Positions 17,056 to 25,775 of a stretch of DNA of 64,000 bases are shown piece after piece. A program made the translations under genes and the position numbers. This stretch comes from Herpetosiphon llansteffanensis (lineage in GTDB: Bacteria; Chloroflexota; Chloroflexia; Chloroflexales; Herpetosiphonaceae), in assembly GCF_003205875.1 (NCBI RefSeq), contig NZ_PUBZ01000022.1, positions 1 to 64,000 of the forward strand, written 5' to 3'. The notes under the pieces are model-generated. The model searched no databases. It was not told the DNA's origin and saw only the letters and a program-made list of their open reading frames with translations. Within the stretch, counting starts at the first letter, position 1; the number at the start of each line of letters is the position of its first letter.

Positions 17056-18186
17056 TTAGTTGCGTTGTTGATCAACGAGCGCGATAAAGCGTCGGAAGTG
17101 CTCATCGCCATCGTGCGGGCCAGGCCCAGCTTCAGGGTGATATTGCACGCTGAAAACAGGCAGGCTCTGGTGTTGCAAGCCTTCGCAGGTCTGATCATTG
17201 CCGCTAACTTCGGTCACCTGAACATCGTTGGGCAAACTAGCAGGATCGAGGGCAAAGCCATGATTTTGGGCCGTGATGCGCACCTTGCCGGTGCTGGTAT
17301 CGAAGACTGGGTGATTGCCTGCGTGATGGCCGAACGGCAGTTTGAAGGTTGTGCCACCAAGCGCTTGGCCAATCAATTGGTGGCCCAAGCAAATGCCAAA
17401 GACTGGCACTTGGCCAATTAAATTGCGAATCGTATCAACTGCATAATCCAAGGTGGCTGGGTCGCCTGGGCCATTGGAAATCAACACACCATCGGGCTTT
17501 AAGGCCAAGCTCGCTTCAGCAGAGGTGCGATTTGGCACAACTGTCACTTTACAGCCAAGGTCGACCAAGCGGCGCAGGGTGTTGCGTTTGACTCCAAAAT
17601 CGTAAACAACGACATGGCGGCTTTGCACTTCTTCAGGCAGCGCCAGTTGCAAGGTAGTGAAATCAGTTGGCGTGCCTTCGTGCCACTCGTAGCTGGTTTG
17701 CGTACCAACATCGCTGGCCAAATCGCGGCCTTCCATCACTGGAATAGCTTGCGCTTTGGCGACCAAACTTGCTGGATCAAGGTCTTCGGTTGAGAGCACA
17801 GCGCGCATTGCGCCTGCTGCCCGAATATGCCGCGTCAAGGCTCGCGTATCAAGATCAGCAACTGCCATTACACCGCGCCGTGCTAGCAGCTCGCTGAGCG
17901 ATTCGCTGGAACGCCAATTGGAAGGACGCTCGGTAAAGGAACGCACGATCAGCGCTTCGGCCCAAGGCGTAGCAGCCTCAAGATCAAGCTGATCAATGCC
18001 ATAATTGCCAATATGCGAGGCCGTTAAGGTCACTAACTGACCGCGATACGACGGATCGGTTAAAATTTCAGCGTAGCCAGTCATGCTGGTATTGAACACA
18101 ACTTCACCTGCACGTTCGCCGCGTGCGCCGACAGCCCGCCCCCAGAAGGTGCGTCCATCTTCCAATGCCAGTAATGCGCGTGTCAT
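17056..18186 (-). CDS. carA: Carbamoyl-phosphate synthase small subunit
   Basis: CarA supplies ammonia from glutamine to the CarB subunit for carbamoyl phosphate, the precursor of arginine and pyrimidines. The 376-residue product has the N-terminal CPSase domain (ALLALEDGRTFWG, VVFNTSMTGYAEILTDPSY). Its class I glutamine amidotransferase domain has GPGDPATLDYAV, the nucleophile cysteine in GICLGHQLIGQALGG, and the catalytic HPE in YHPEAGPGP. Length fits the family. carB is not adjacent. It has its own terminator, so it appears to be transcribed singly. Confidence 0.96.
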   Translation of the reverse strand: MTRALLALEDGRTFWGRAVGARGERAGEVVFNTSMTGYAEILTDPSYRGQLVTLTASHIGNYGIDQLDLEAATPWAEALIVRSFTERPSNWRSSESLSELLARRGVMAVADLDTRALTRHIRAAGAMRAVLSTEDLDPASLVAKAQAIPVMEGRDLASDVGTQTSYEWHEGTPTDFTTLQLALPEEVQSRHVVVYDFGVKRNTLRRLVDLGCKVTVVPNRTSAEASLALKPDGVLISNGPGDPATLDYAVDTIRNLIGQVPVFGICLGHQLIGQALGGTTFKLPFGHHAGNHPVFDTSTGKVRITAQNHGFALDPASLPNDVQVTEVSGNDQTCEGLQHQSLPVFSVQYHPEAGPGPHDGDEHFRRFIALVDQQRN

Positions 18187-18244
18187 GGCAACTCCAAGCT
18201 AGAAGCAATCGGGTGGTTCAGCCAAAACTGAGTACCAACCGAGT

Positions 18245-18250
18245 ATTATA
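18245..18250 (-). promoter_or_regulatory. -10 box for carA
   Basis: A perfect TATAAT on the minus strand (18250-18245), 59 bp before the carA start codon. No convincing -35 stands at the expected distance, so activation by a regulator is possible. Confidence 0.4.
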
Positions 18251-18284
18251 ACGGAATCGCCATTTTTTGTGGTGGCTGGTTGCG

Positions 18285-18313
18285 TTGACGCTCTGCGTAA
18301 GATGGCCTATGAT
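18285..18313 (+). promoter_or_regulatory. Sigma-70 promoter for the enoyl-CoA hydratase operon
   Basis: TTGACG (18285-18290), a 17-bp spacer and TATGAT (18308-18313), 64 bp before the hydratase start. It is back-to-back with the carA -10 box. Confidence 0.7.
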
Positions 18314-18376
18314 TAGGCCAAACTACAGCCGTTCCTCGCTGGCACCACCGTTCTTTAGCACAAAGGAAGATCGTCA

Positions 18377-19162
18377 ATGACTGACACGCTTCTGATTAGC
18401 AAAGCCGACAATGTAACGACCCTCACGATTAATCGCCCAGCAGTCCGCAATGCGGTCGACCAACCAACCATGGATGCGCTGCGGGCAGCGATCGAGGCTT
18501 GCGAACATGATGGCACTCGTTGTATTGTGATTGCTGGCGCTGGTGGCGCGTTTTCATCAGGGGCCGATATTATGGCGGCCTTGCAATCTGGTGGCACGCC
18601 AAATGATGTATATCGCGTTTTAACCGAATCGTATGGCCCAACCTTGTTGAGCATTCGTCAATCGTCGTGGCCAGTTATTGCCGCTGTCGATGGCGTTGCC
18701 GCTGGCATTGGCTCGGATTTGGCCTTGGCCTGCGATTTGCGCTTGGTATCAAGCAAAGGCCGCTTCTCAGAAATCTTTATCAAAGTTGGCTTAATTCCCG
18801 ATGGTGGTGGGACCTATAGTTTGCCACGCTTGATTGGCCTTGGCCGCGCCATGGAACTGATGTTGACTGGGGCGATGGTTGAGGCCGAACGTGCTTTGGC
18901 TTGGGGTATGGCCAATGCGGTCTTTGATGAAGCAAATTTTGCCAACGATGTGCAAGCTTATGCTGCAACGATTGCAGCACAGGCTCCTTTGGCGTTAACT
19001 AGGGGCAAACAGGCCATGCTGGCAGCCCAAAACGATCAAAGCTTTGCCGATGCGCTACGCCGCGAAGCTGAATTCCAGCGCGAAATTTTTAATAGCGAGG
19101 ATGGCTTTGAGGGCTTTCAGGCCTTTTTGCAAAAACGCCCACCTGTGTGGAAAGGACGATAA
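18377..19162 (+). CDS. Enoyl-CoA hydratase/isomerase family protein
   Basis: A 261-residue crotonase-fold protein. Oxyanion-hole elements are GAGGAFSSGADI (~55-66) and DGVAAGIGSDLALACDLRL (~112-130). The region around the usual second catalytic glutamate reads VGLIPDGGGTYSLPRLIG (~141-158), with Asp-Gly where classical hydratases have Glu. This pattern is also found in PaaG-like isomerases and other crotonases, so the exact reaction is open. AAAGGAAG precedes the ATG. The histidine kinase gene starts three bases after its stop. Confidence 0.85.
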   Translation: MTDTLLISKADNVTTLTINRPAVRNAVDQPTMDALRAAIEACEHDGTRCIVIAGAGGAFSSGADIMAALQSGGTPNDVYRVLTESYGPTLLSIRQSSWPVIAAVDGVAAGIGSDLALACDLRLVSSKGRFSEIFIKVGLIPDGGGTYSLPRLIGLGRAMELMLTGAMVEAERALAWGMANAVFDEANFANDVQAYAATIAAQAPLALTRGKQAMLAAQNDQSFADALRREAEFQREIFNSEDGFEGFQAFLQKRPPVWKGR

Positions 19163-19165
19163 CTC

Positions 19166-22100
19166 GTGATTGCAACCCCGTATAGCTCGGCCCAACAGCG
19201 CTCACGCTTTGTCTGGTTAATGAGTATCCAAGCGGTCTTAGTCGTTGTATTGCTGATTGCATCAACGCTCTTGACGTTTGGCATGAACCGGCTGAGCGCT
19301 CGCGATGCATCTTTGCTGAGCTATCGGGTGCGCTTAAACGAGGTGCATATTGCCTTGTTGGCGTTGCACAATAATTTGCGCGGCTATACCACTACTGGCT
19401 CGGAGATTTTCTATAACGAGATTCAAAAACAGCAAGCGATTGTGACTGAAGGCCTTGAATTTTTGGCCGTCAACCCGCCTGATGCGAGCTTGCCGCAGGT
19501 TGTGCAGCAAATTGACGAATGGCTCACGAATACCTATCGGCCTGTGCTTGATTCGGTGGCCAAACAAGATATGCTCTTGGCCGAATTGACCCTTGAGCAA
19601 GGTCGCCCGCAAATCGAAGCGGTGATTGATACCACGAATATCTTGCGCACGCAGTTGCGCGAACGCTCCGATGGCTATCGCGCCCAAATCGATACCTACA
19701 ACTGGATCAAACTGGCCTCAATTGGTTTACTTTCGGCCTTGATTGTGGTTTCGATGATTGTTACGCTGCGTTTTTGGCGTACCCAACAGCATTTAATTCA
19801 TGAAATCGAAGATAAAGGTAGTCAACTGCTGCAAAGTAATCATGAATTGAGTTTCAATACCAATCAGTTATCAATTATTAACAGTATTTTGGGCGTGCGC
19901 ATCAATGAATCGCGGGTGTTGCGCGAAATTAGCGATTATTTGGTCACCAATCCAACTCCTGCTGAAGCCTATACGTTTGTGGCGCAAACGGTGGGTAATG
20001 TGTTGAATACATGGTGCAGCATTGCCCTGCGTTTTCCGCCGCCACGCGAAGAGTTTCTCGATGTGATGGCTTCATATCATTCATTGCCAAGTCGCCAAGC
20101 CTACATCGATCAAATGGTGCAAAGCGTTCAGTTTCGAATTGATAATGGCCTGTATTCGCCAATTTTTATGCAACGTGCCCAAGTGGTCGAGCTTTTCAAT
20201 GTGCCAGCTGAGCAACGCCATCCAAATTATCTGACCAGCGAGGTACGCGAAACACTTGAGCCGTTTACGCTCTATTCGTATCTGGCAGTGCCAATTAAAA
20301 TTCAAGATGAAGCAGTTGGCTTAATTTCGGCGGCCTCTGATTCGCCCGAACGCCTGCTCGACCACGACCAAACTTTGTTTGTGCGCCAAGTAGCCGATCG
20401 TTTGGCCGCATGGCTCGAAAATATTCAACTCTTTTATTTGCTCAAGCAGCAAGCCAACGAGCTACAAACCAGTTTCGATAGCATCGACGATATTGTGGTT
20501 GGCTACGATAGCCGTGGCCATCAAACGCGGATCAACGAGGCTGGCTCGCAATTCTTTGCTGGCCGCCACTTCGATTTTCTTTCGACGACCTTGGTTTGGC
20601 GTACTGCCAAGGGCAATGTGCTTGGCTTCGATGAACATCCGGTGCAACAAGCCTTGGCTGGCACAACTGTGCGCGATGTTGAGGTTGCCTTGCCTCGCGC
20701 CGATGGTGTGCCAATTATTCACGAGGTCAGCGTCTCGCCATTGCGTTCTAGCGATGGCAGCATTGAGGGGATTGTGCTGGTCGCCCGCGATTTGACCGCT
20801 CGCAAAGAGCTTGATCGGCTCAAAGAAGAATTAGTTGCGAATATGAGCCACGAGTTGCGCACGCCGCTGACCGCAATCTTGGGCTATAGCGAGCTGTTGC
20901 TCAAACGTCGCACCGAAGTGCTTACGCCATGGCATACCACCAAAATTGATGGCATTCGCACGGGCGGCCAGCGGTTGCTGAGTTTGGTCAATGATCTGCT
21001 GGATATTGCCAAGCTTGATGCTGGCCGAATCGAGTTGCAACGCCAAACCACTTTGATCAATAGCCTGCTGCAAGAGCAAGTGGCCTTGTTGCAACCGATG
21101 ATTCGCGAGAAAAATCAAACTCTGATGTTGCAATTAAGCGACGATTTGCCCTTGCTGATGATCGATCCTGAGCGGATTGGCCAAGCAGTAGTTAACCTTT
21201 TGAGTAACGCAATTAAATTTACGCCTGAGCAAGGCACGATCACGTTGGTTTCAACAACGCTGAGCATCAACGAACAAGGCCAAGTTGAATGGTTGGCCCA
21301 AGCTTTAGATACCGAAGTGCCGCCGATGTTAGCTGGCCAATATGTGCTAGTTCAGGTTAACGATAACGGGGTTGGCGTGCCAGCAGAGGCCTTGCTGAAA
21401 CTTTGGGATCGTTTTTATCAAGTCGAGGGTGGCTCGACTCGCCGTTTTGGCGGCACTGGCTTGGGCTTGTCAATTGTTCAGCAGTTGGTCGAGTTGCATG
21501 GTGGTCGCACTTGGGCTACCAGTGCCGGCGAAGACCAAGGTAGCAGCTTTACAATAATATTGCCAGTGAGCCGTGGGGCGCAGCTAGTACGGCTCAACCA
21601 AGGTATGCGCCGCTCAATTCTGGTGATCGAAAACGATCACCATTTGGCGCTGCAACTCGAAGAACAATTAAACTCTGCTGGCTTCGAGGTGATTGTTGCC
21701 GCCGATCGCCATAGTGCATTGGCCTGGGCCAAACAGCACTCGCCAGCGGCAATTACCCTTGATTTGGTGATGCCCAATAGCGAAAGCTGGGAAACGCTGG
21801 CGGCCTTGCGCGAAATTGACCATTTAGCCCAAGTTCCCGTCTTGATCGCAAGCGACGCTTCGTTATACAATGAGCTACCAGGGGTTGGTGTCTCCACTTA
21901 TGTTGTCAAGCCAATTGATAGCCAAATTCTGATTCGGATTATTCGCCAGTTGCTTGGGGTGCAAACCCAATCGGGCTTTATTCTTGTTGTTGATGATGAT
22001 TATGATATGGCCGAACTGCTGTGTGCAACGTTGCAGGAGCATGGCTATCTGACCCAAGCCTCGTATGATGGCGCTGCGGCTCTTGATCTGATTCAACAAG

Positions 22101-22360
22101 GCAATTATCCCCAACTGATTTTGCTTGATCTGATGATGCCTGTGGTTGATGGCTTTCAACTGCTCGAACGACTGCGTGCCAATCCTGAAACGCGCAATAT
22201 TCCGGTGATTATTGTGACGGCACGCGATTTAACCAACGATGAAATTCGCCAATTGCGCCAAGCTGCGCAAGCCATTCAGACCAAACATACCCTCAGTATG
22301 CGTAAGCTGGTTGCTGAAGTCCAACGGTTTGCCCCGTTGAAGGAATCGGATACTCCATGA
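19166..22360 (+). CDS. Membrane hybrid histidine kinase with two C-terminal receivers
   Basis: A 1064-residue sensor starting at GTG (AAGGA upstream). Two membrane helices (~14-36 and ~183-207) flank an exported helical domain that looks CHASE3-like. Then come a GAF domain (~275-425), a PAS domain (~430-540), and HisKA with H562 in ANMSHELRTPLTAILGYS. The HATPase has LLSNAIKFTPEQG, DNGVGVP and GTGLGLS. Receiver 1 (~816-930) is followed by receiver 2 (~936-1050, LILLDLMMPVVDG). The next gene, a single receiver, overlaps by ATGA. The chain of three receivers suggests a phosphorelay output. The ligand sensed outside the membrane is unknown. Confidence 0.9.
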   Translation: MIATPYSSAQQRSRFVWLMSIQAVLVVVLLIASTLLTFGMNRLSARDASLLSYRVRLNEVHIALLALHNNLRGYTTTGSEIFYNEIQKQQAIVTEGLEFLAVNPPDASLPQVVQQIDEWLTNTYRPVLDSVAKQDMLLAELTLEQGRPQIEAVIDTTNILRTQLRERSDGYRAQIDTYNWIKLASIGLLSALIVVSMIVTLRFWRTQQHLIHEIEDKGSQLLQSNHELSFNTNQLSIINSILGVRINESRVLREISDYLVTNPTPAEAYTFVAQTVGNVLNTWCSIALRFPPPREEFLDVMASYHSLPSRQAYIDQMVQSVQFRIDNGLYSPIFMQRAQVVELFNVPAEQRHPNYLTSEVRETLEPFTLYSYLAVPIKIQDEAVGLISAASDSPERLLDHDQTLFVRQVADRLAAWLENIQLFYLLKQQANELQTSFDSIDDIVVGYDSRGHQTRINEAGSQFFAGRHFDFLSTTLVWRTAKGNVLGFDEHPVQQALAGTTVRDVEVALPRADGVPIIHEVSVSPLRSSDGSIEGIVLVARDLTARKELDRLKEELVANMSHELRTPLTAILGYSELLLKRRTEVLTPWHTTKIDGIRTGGQRLLSLVNDLLDIAKLDAGRIELQRQTTLINSLLQEQVALLQPMIREKNQTLMLQLSDDLPLLMIDPERIGQAVVNLLSNAIKFTPEQGTITLVSTTLSINEQGQVEWLAQALDTEVPPMLAGQYVLVQVNDNGVGVPAEALLKLWDRFYQVEGGSTRRFGGTGLGLSIVQQLVELHGGRTWATSAGEDQGSSFTIILPVSRGAQLVRLNQGMRRSILVIENDHHLALQLEEQLNSAGFEVIVAADRHSALAWAKQHSPAAITLDLVMPNSESWETLAALREIDHLAQVPVLIASDASLYNELPGVGVSTYVVKPIDSQILIRIIRQLLGVQTQSGFILVVDDDYDMAELLCATLQEHGYLTQASYDGAAALDLIQQGNYPQLILLDLMMPVVDGFQLLERLRANPETRNIPVIIVTARDLTNDEIRQLRQAAQAIQTKHTLSMRKLVAEVQRFAPLKESDTP

Positions 22361-22737
22361 ACAAACCAGTTTTTCTGCTGGTCGAAGACGATCCATACAA
22401 CCGCGATATTTTGCGCGAAATTCTCGAGGATTATGCCGATTGCGAGATTGTGGAAACCACCAATGGGCGGGAAGCGCTTAATTGGCTTTTGAATCAATCC
22501 AAGCTGCCAAACCTCATTTTGCTGGATATGATGATGCCAGAGATGGATGGCTTTGAATTTCTACAACACTTAGGCAAGCATCCCCAGCACAACCAACTGC
22601 GGGTAGCTGGCGTGAGCGCACGGGCGCATAGCCACGACCGCGATCGAGCGCTTCAAGCGGGCTGCTGGCGCTATCTCACCAAACCCTTTGACATTCGCGA
22701 AATTGAATCAACAATTGCTGCGGCTCTGACAAACTAA
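22357..22737 (+). CDS. Single-domain response regulator
   Basis: A 126-residue receiver with the acidic pair in VEDDPYN, phospho-acceptor D57 in LILLDMMMPEMDG, a signalling Ser/Ala region (GVSARAHSHD) and the conserved lysine in YLTKPFD. There is no output domain. The ATG overlaps the stop of the hybrid kinase (ATGA), so kinase and receiver are made together, and this protein is the likely diffusible partner. Confidence 0.92.
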   Translation: MNKPVFLLVEDDPYNRDILREILEDYADCEIVETTNGREALNWLLNQSKLPNLILLDMMMPEMDGFEFLQHLGKHPQHNQLRVAGVSARAHSHDRDRALQAGCWRYLTKPFDIREIESTIAAALTN

Positions 22738-22796
22738 GGTTTCGGCAGTGCGGTAGTAGATTTTTTCTATAGTGGGCTTTTTAGGAGGTTTCATTG

Positions 22797-24380
22797 ATGA
22801 TTCCCCAGACGGCTACGACGCTCAATTTGGCCACAATGCTCGATGATCACGCCCGCAAGCGCCCCAACCGCACTGCCCTCATTTTCAACGATATGCGTTT
22901 CAATTATGCCCAGTTGAATGCCATGACCAACCAAATTGCCAATGGCATGCTGGCGCTTGGCATCAAGCCAGGTGATCATGTGGCGCTGTCGTGCCCCAAT
23001 TTGCCCTATTTTCCAATGGTTTATTATGCTGCGCTCAAAGTTGGCGCAGTGATCATCTGTTTGAATATTATGTTGAAGCCGCGCGAAATCGCCTATCACC
23101 TCAACGATTGCGATGCTAAGGCCTTCTTCTGTTTTGAGGGCACTGCCGAGTTGCCGTTGGGCCAAATGGGCAAAGCTGGCTTTGATGAAGCACCAAACTG
23201 CGAGCACATGATCGTGCTAACCGTCAATCCTGCTGCACCATCGCCCATCGAAGGGGTCAAAACTTTGGGTCAATTGATGTACAACCAAGCCCCAAGTTTT
23301 ACCACCTACCCCACCAAAGCCGACGATACGGCGGTAATTTTCTATACCTCGGGCACAACAGGCCAGCCCAAAGGCGCTGAACTCAGCCACGCCAATATGT
23401 TTTTCAATGCTATGGTTGCCCGCGATTTGGCATGGCCAATTCTCGATAATAGCCTCGATGGCTCAAATGTGGTGCTGATTACCTTGCCACTGTTCCACTC
23501 AACAGGCCAAACCGCCCAGATGAATGCCAATATTTTTGCTGGCGCAACCCTGACCTTGCTGCCCCGTTTCGAGCCAGCCACAGTTCTGGCCGTGATGGAG
23601 CGCGATAAAGTCAATCTCTGGACGGGCGTGCCAACTATGTTTTGGGCACTCTTGCAATATATCGCCGCCAATAAGATCGATCCCACACCAATTGCTGCCA
23701 ACTTGCGCCTGACCTCATCGGGCGGTGCGCCAATGCCCGTCGAAGTGATGCGCCAATTTGAAGAAGTGTTCGGGGTGCGGGTGCTCGAAGGCTATGGGCT
23801 TTCGGAATGCTCACCGATTGCGACCTTCAATCATATCGATTTGCCCTCCAAGCCAGGCACGGTTGGCCAAGCAGTGTGGGGCGTTGAAGTGCGCTGCGTC
23901 GATGATGCTGGTAATCCAGTTGCCGCAGGCGAAAAAGGCGAGATTCTGATTCGCGGCCATAACGTGATGAAGGGCTACTACAAACGCCCCGATGCAACCG
24001 CCGCCGCAATTCAAGATGGCTGGCTCTATACCGGCGATGTTGGCACGATTGACGAAGATGGCTATCTCTCAATCGTCGATCGCAAGAAAGATATGATTTT
24101 GCGTGGTGGCTACAATGTTTATCCCCGCGAGATTGAAGAAGTACTGATGACCCACCCAGCAGTTTCGTTGGTGGCCGTGCTGGGCGTGCCCGACGAAAAA
24201 CTTGGCGAAGAAGTCAAGGCCTTTATCGTCAAAAAACCAGGAGCCGAGGCCACCGAAGAAGAAGTTGTGGCTTGGTGTCGCGATCAATTCGCCGCCTACA
24301 AATACCCACGCATCGTCGAATTCCACGAACAATTGCCCATCAGCGCCACTGGCAAGATTCTCAAACGCGAATTGCGCTAG
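22797..24380 (+). CDS. Long-chain fatty-acid/acyl-CoA synthetase (AMP-forming)
   Basis: A 527-residue ANL-superfamily ligase that activates a carboxylic acid as acyl-AMP and then acyl-CoA. Motifs are the P-loop YTSGTTGQPKGAELSH (~182-197), LPLFHSTGQ, the VLEGYGLSECSP motif (~327), GWLYTGDVGTIDEDGYLSIVDR (~408-429), the hinge DRKKDMILRGGYNVYPREIE, and the C-terminal lysine motif PISATGKILKREL. The ATG at 22797 has a perfect AGGAGG. Substrate chain length cannot be read from sequence. It lies downstream of the kinase/regulator pair but 59 bp away, so co-transcription is uncertain. Confidence 0.93.
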   Translation: MIPQTATTLNLATMLDDHARKRPNRTALIFNDMRFNYAQLNAMTNQIANGMLALGIKPGDHVALSCPNLPYFPMVYYAALKVGAVIICLNIMLKPREIAYHLNDCDAKAFFCFEGTAELPLGQMGKAGFDEAPNCEHMIVLTVNPAAPSPIEGVKTLGQLMYNQAPSFTTYPTKADDTAVIFYTSGTTGQPKGAELSHANMFFNAMVARDLAWPILDNSLDGSNVVLITLPLFHSTGQTAQMNANIFAGATLTLLPRFEPATVLAVMERDKVNLWTGVPTMFWALLQYIAANKIDPTPIAANLRLTSSGGAPMPVEVMRQFEEVFGVRVLEGYGLSECSPIATFNHIDLPSKPGTVGQAVWGVEVRCVDDAGNPVAAGEKGEILIRGHNVMKGYYKRPDATAAAIQDGWLYTGDVGTIDEDGYLSIVDRKKDMILRGGYNVYPREIEEVLMTHPAVSLVAVLGVPDEKLGEEVKAFIVKKPGAEATEEEVVAWCRDQFAAYKYPRIVEFHEQLPISATGKILKRELR

Positions 24381-24729
24381 GCTTTTGTAAGGGATGAAGG
24401 ATGAAGGGTGAGGGATGAATGACGAAATTCAGAAGGCAAAAATTGTACTGGTTCATCACGTTAACCATGTTTTGATCCCCTCACCCCCTAGCCCCCTCTC
24501 CCGCCCGCGAGGCGAGGGGGAACCACACCGTCAGCGCTCCCCTCGCCCGCGTTCAGTGGGAGAGGGGCTGGGGGTGAGGGCATGCTCCTTGTTGCCAATC
24601 CAATGAGCCAATGCAGCTATGCTCTATGTTCTATGTTCTATGCTCTGTGTTTTGCCCTAACTTCTACGCCCAACGATTGTTATAATACTGATGAACTATC
24701 GTTGTTTTATCCGCTGATGGAGGCGTGTT
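24381..24729. repeat. Intergenic region with word repeats and a leading promoter
   Basis: No real gene was found in these ~350 bases. They contain ATGAAGG-type words right after the synthetase stop, a large palindromic element (24478-24580), a CTATGTT triplication near 24618-24650 and a TATAAT box at 24681-24686, about 45 bp before the next gene. The TATAAT has no clear -35. Confidence 0.6.
24478..24580. repeat. GC-rich palindromic intergenic element
   Basis: The outer arms CCCTCACCCCCTAGCCCC... (from 24478) and ...GGGGCTGGGGGTGAGGG (to 24580) are inverted copies with small indels. Nested inside are CGCGAGGCGAGGGG and CCCCTCGCCCGCG. The whole 103 bp can fold into one long imperfect hairpin. 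Elements of this composition (CTCACCCCCTAGCCCC type) are widespread intergenic repeats in many bacteria. It is probably a non-autonomous mobile or structural repeat. Confidence 0.7.
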
Positions 24730-25158
24730 GTGAAGTTTCTGATTGCTCTTGATCAAGCTGGTGCTGTCGATCCAGCGTTGGTTGGTTTGACTGCGCTTAA
24801 TTTAGCTGGCACAACGCCAGGTTTTGTTTTGACTACAACGGTTTATCATACAGCGCCGCATGGCGAAATTACCCCAGATGTTGAGGCCGAAATTGCCCAA
24901 GCCTATGCCGCGTTGGGCGTAGAACAAGTTGATGTGCTTGCTTCGCCAGCGATCGTTGGCGCTGCGCCGAGCGAGGCTCCAATGGCCTTTGCCAGCTTTA
25001 CCGCAGTTCAAGGAGTCGACAAAATTGTCTTGGCGGCTGAACGCTGCTGGCAATCGGCAACCAGCGAGGCTGCCCGTAAATTCTATAGCGAGCAGGCAAT
25101 TAATCCCGACGATGTACAACTGGCCGTGGTGATTATTCCAAGTAGTAGCCAAGCCTAG
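24730..25158 (+). CDS. Hypothetical protein, 142 residues
   Basis: GTG start, with GGAGG (24719-24723) just upstream. The product is soluble and starts MKFLIALDQAGAVDPALVGL, in an alternating strand-helix style. It has one Cys and no signal or membrane segment. No family is recognised with confidence; the opening is faintly like universal stress protein folds, but the usual nucleotide motif is absent. The gene stands alone before the LPDTG protein. Confidence 0.65.
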   Translation: MKFLIALDQAGAVDPALVGLTALNLAGTTPGFVLTTTVYHTAPHGEITPDVEAEIAQAYAALGVEQVDVLASPAIVGAAPSEAPMAFASFTAVQGVDKIVLAAERCWQSATSEAARKFYSEQAINPDDVQLAVVIIPSSSQA

Positions 25159-25298
25159 TGCAAGAATTCGCCGTGGCTAGGCTCTTTGCAAAACACCCAA
25201 CGATTGATAGGTTTGCGGCATTCATGCTGCTATAATGCTGCTATGCCCGCCGAAACGTTCAATTGAATCATCAAATCAGTTTTGTCGAGAGGTTGCTT

Positions 25299-25772
25299 AT
25301 GTTTCGTCGTTTCTCTGGCTTGTTTGCTGTCGTTATGCTCGGAGTGCTCAGTTTGGTGTTGCTCCAGCCAGCAGCTGCAAGTAGCTTGGCTCAACCACCT
25401 CGTCCAACATTAACGCCTACACCGCTGCCGACAGAAACACCCTTACCCACGGCAACTCGTTTACCTGCAACGGCGGCTCCGGTGGTTACCACTGAACCAA
25501 CCGCAATTGCGCCAACACTTGAGCCAACTGCAACGCTTGAAGCAACCGCGATTGCCCCAACCGCAACCGCCTTGCCAAGCGCAACCATGGTTCCGGCTAC
25601 CGCTACCCCAATGTCACCAGTAACCTTGCCTGATACCGGTGTGGTCAAACCTGCTCCGGTTGCTTTGCCTGTCACCAGCAGCCCATCAACCTCAACTTCG
25701 TGGTTATGGCTGGGCGTGGCCTTGATTGGCTTGGGTTTGGTTTGGCGCTTTGGGTTGAAGTTTATGCGCTAA
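25299..25772 (+). CDS. Thr/Pro-rich exported protein with LPDTG motif and C-terminal anchor
   Basis: A 157-residue protein with GAGAGG before the ATG. A signal peptide (FSGLFAVVMLGVLSLVLLQP, ~5-24) is followed by ~80 residues of TP/TAP-rich, probably disordered and glycosylatable sequence. Then come LPDTG (~112-116), a short spacer, a membrane segment (WLWLGVALIGLGLVW, ~136-150) and the basic tail RFGLKFMR. The order matches a sortase sorting signal, but the gap between LPDTG and the helix (about 20 residues) is longer than usual, so a plain membrane anchor is possible. It lies three bases before the P450 gene. Confidence 0.7.
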   Translation: MFRRFSGLFAVVMLGVLSLVLLQPAAASSLAQPPRPTLTPTPLPTETPLPTATRLPATAAPVVTTEPTAIAPTLEPTATLEATAIAPTATALPSATMVPATATPMSPVTLPDTGVVKPAPVALPVTSSPSTSTSWLWLGVALIGLGLVWRFGLKFMR

Positions 25773-25775
25773 ACC

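Noticed and set aside
24415..24606. 63-codon frame across the palindromic element
   Set aside because: It is made from repeat sequence (PPSPLSRPRGEGE type), with no ribosome site.
25391..25675. Minus-strand frame coding a Val/Gly/Ala repeat protein
   Set aside because: It is the mirror of the Thr/Pro-rich repeats of the LPDTG protein; its low complexity is a by-product.
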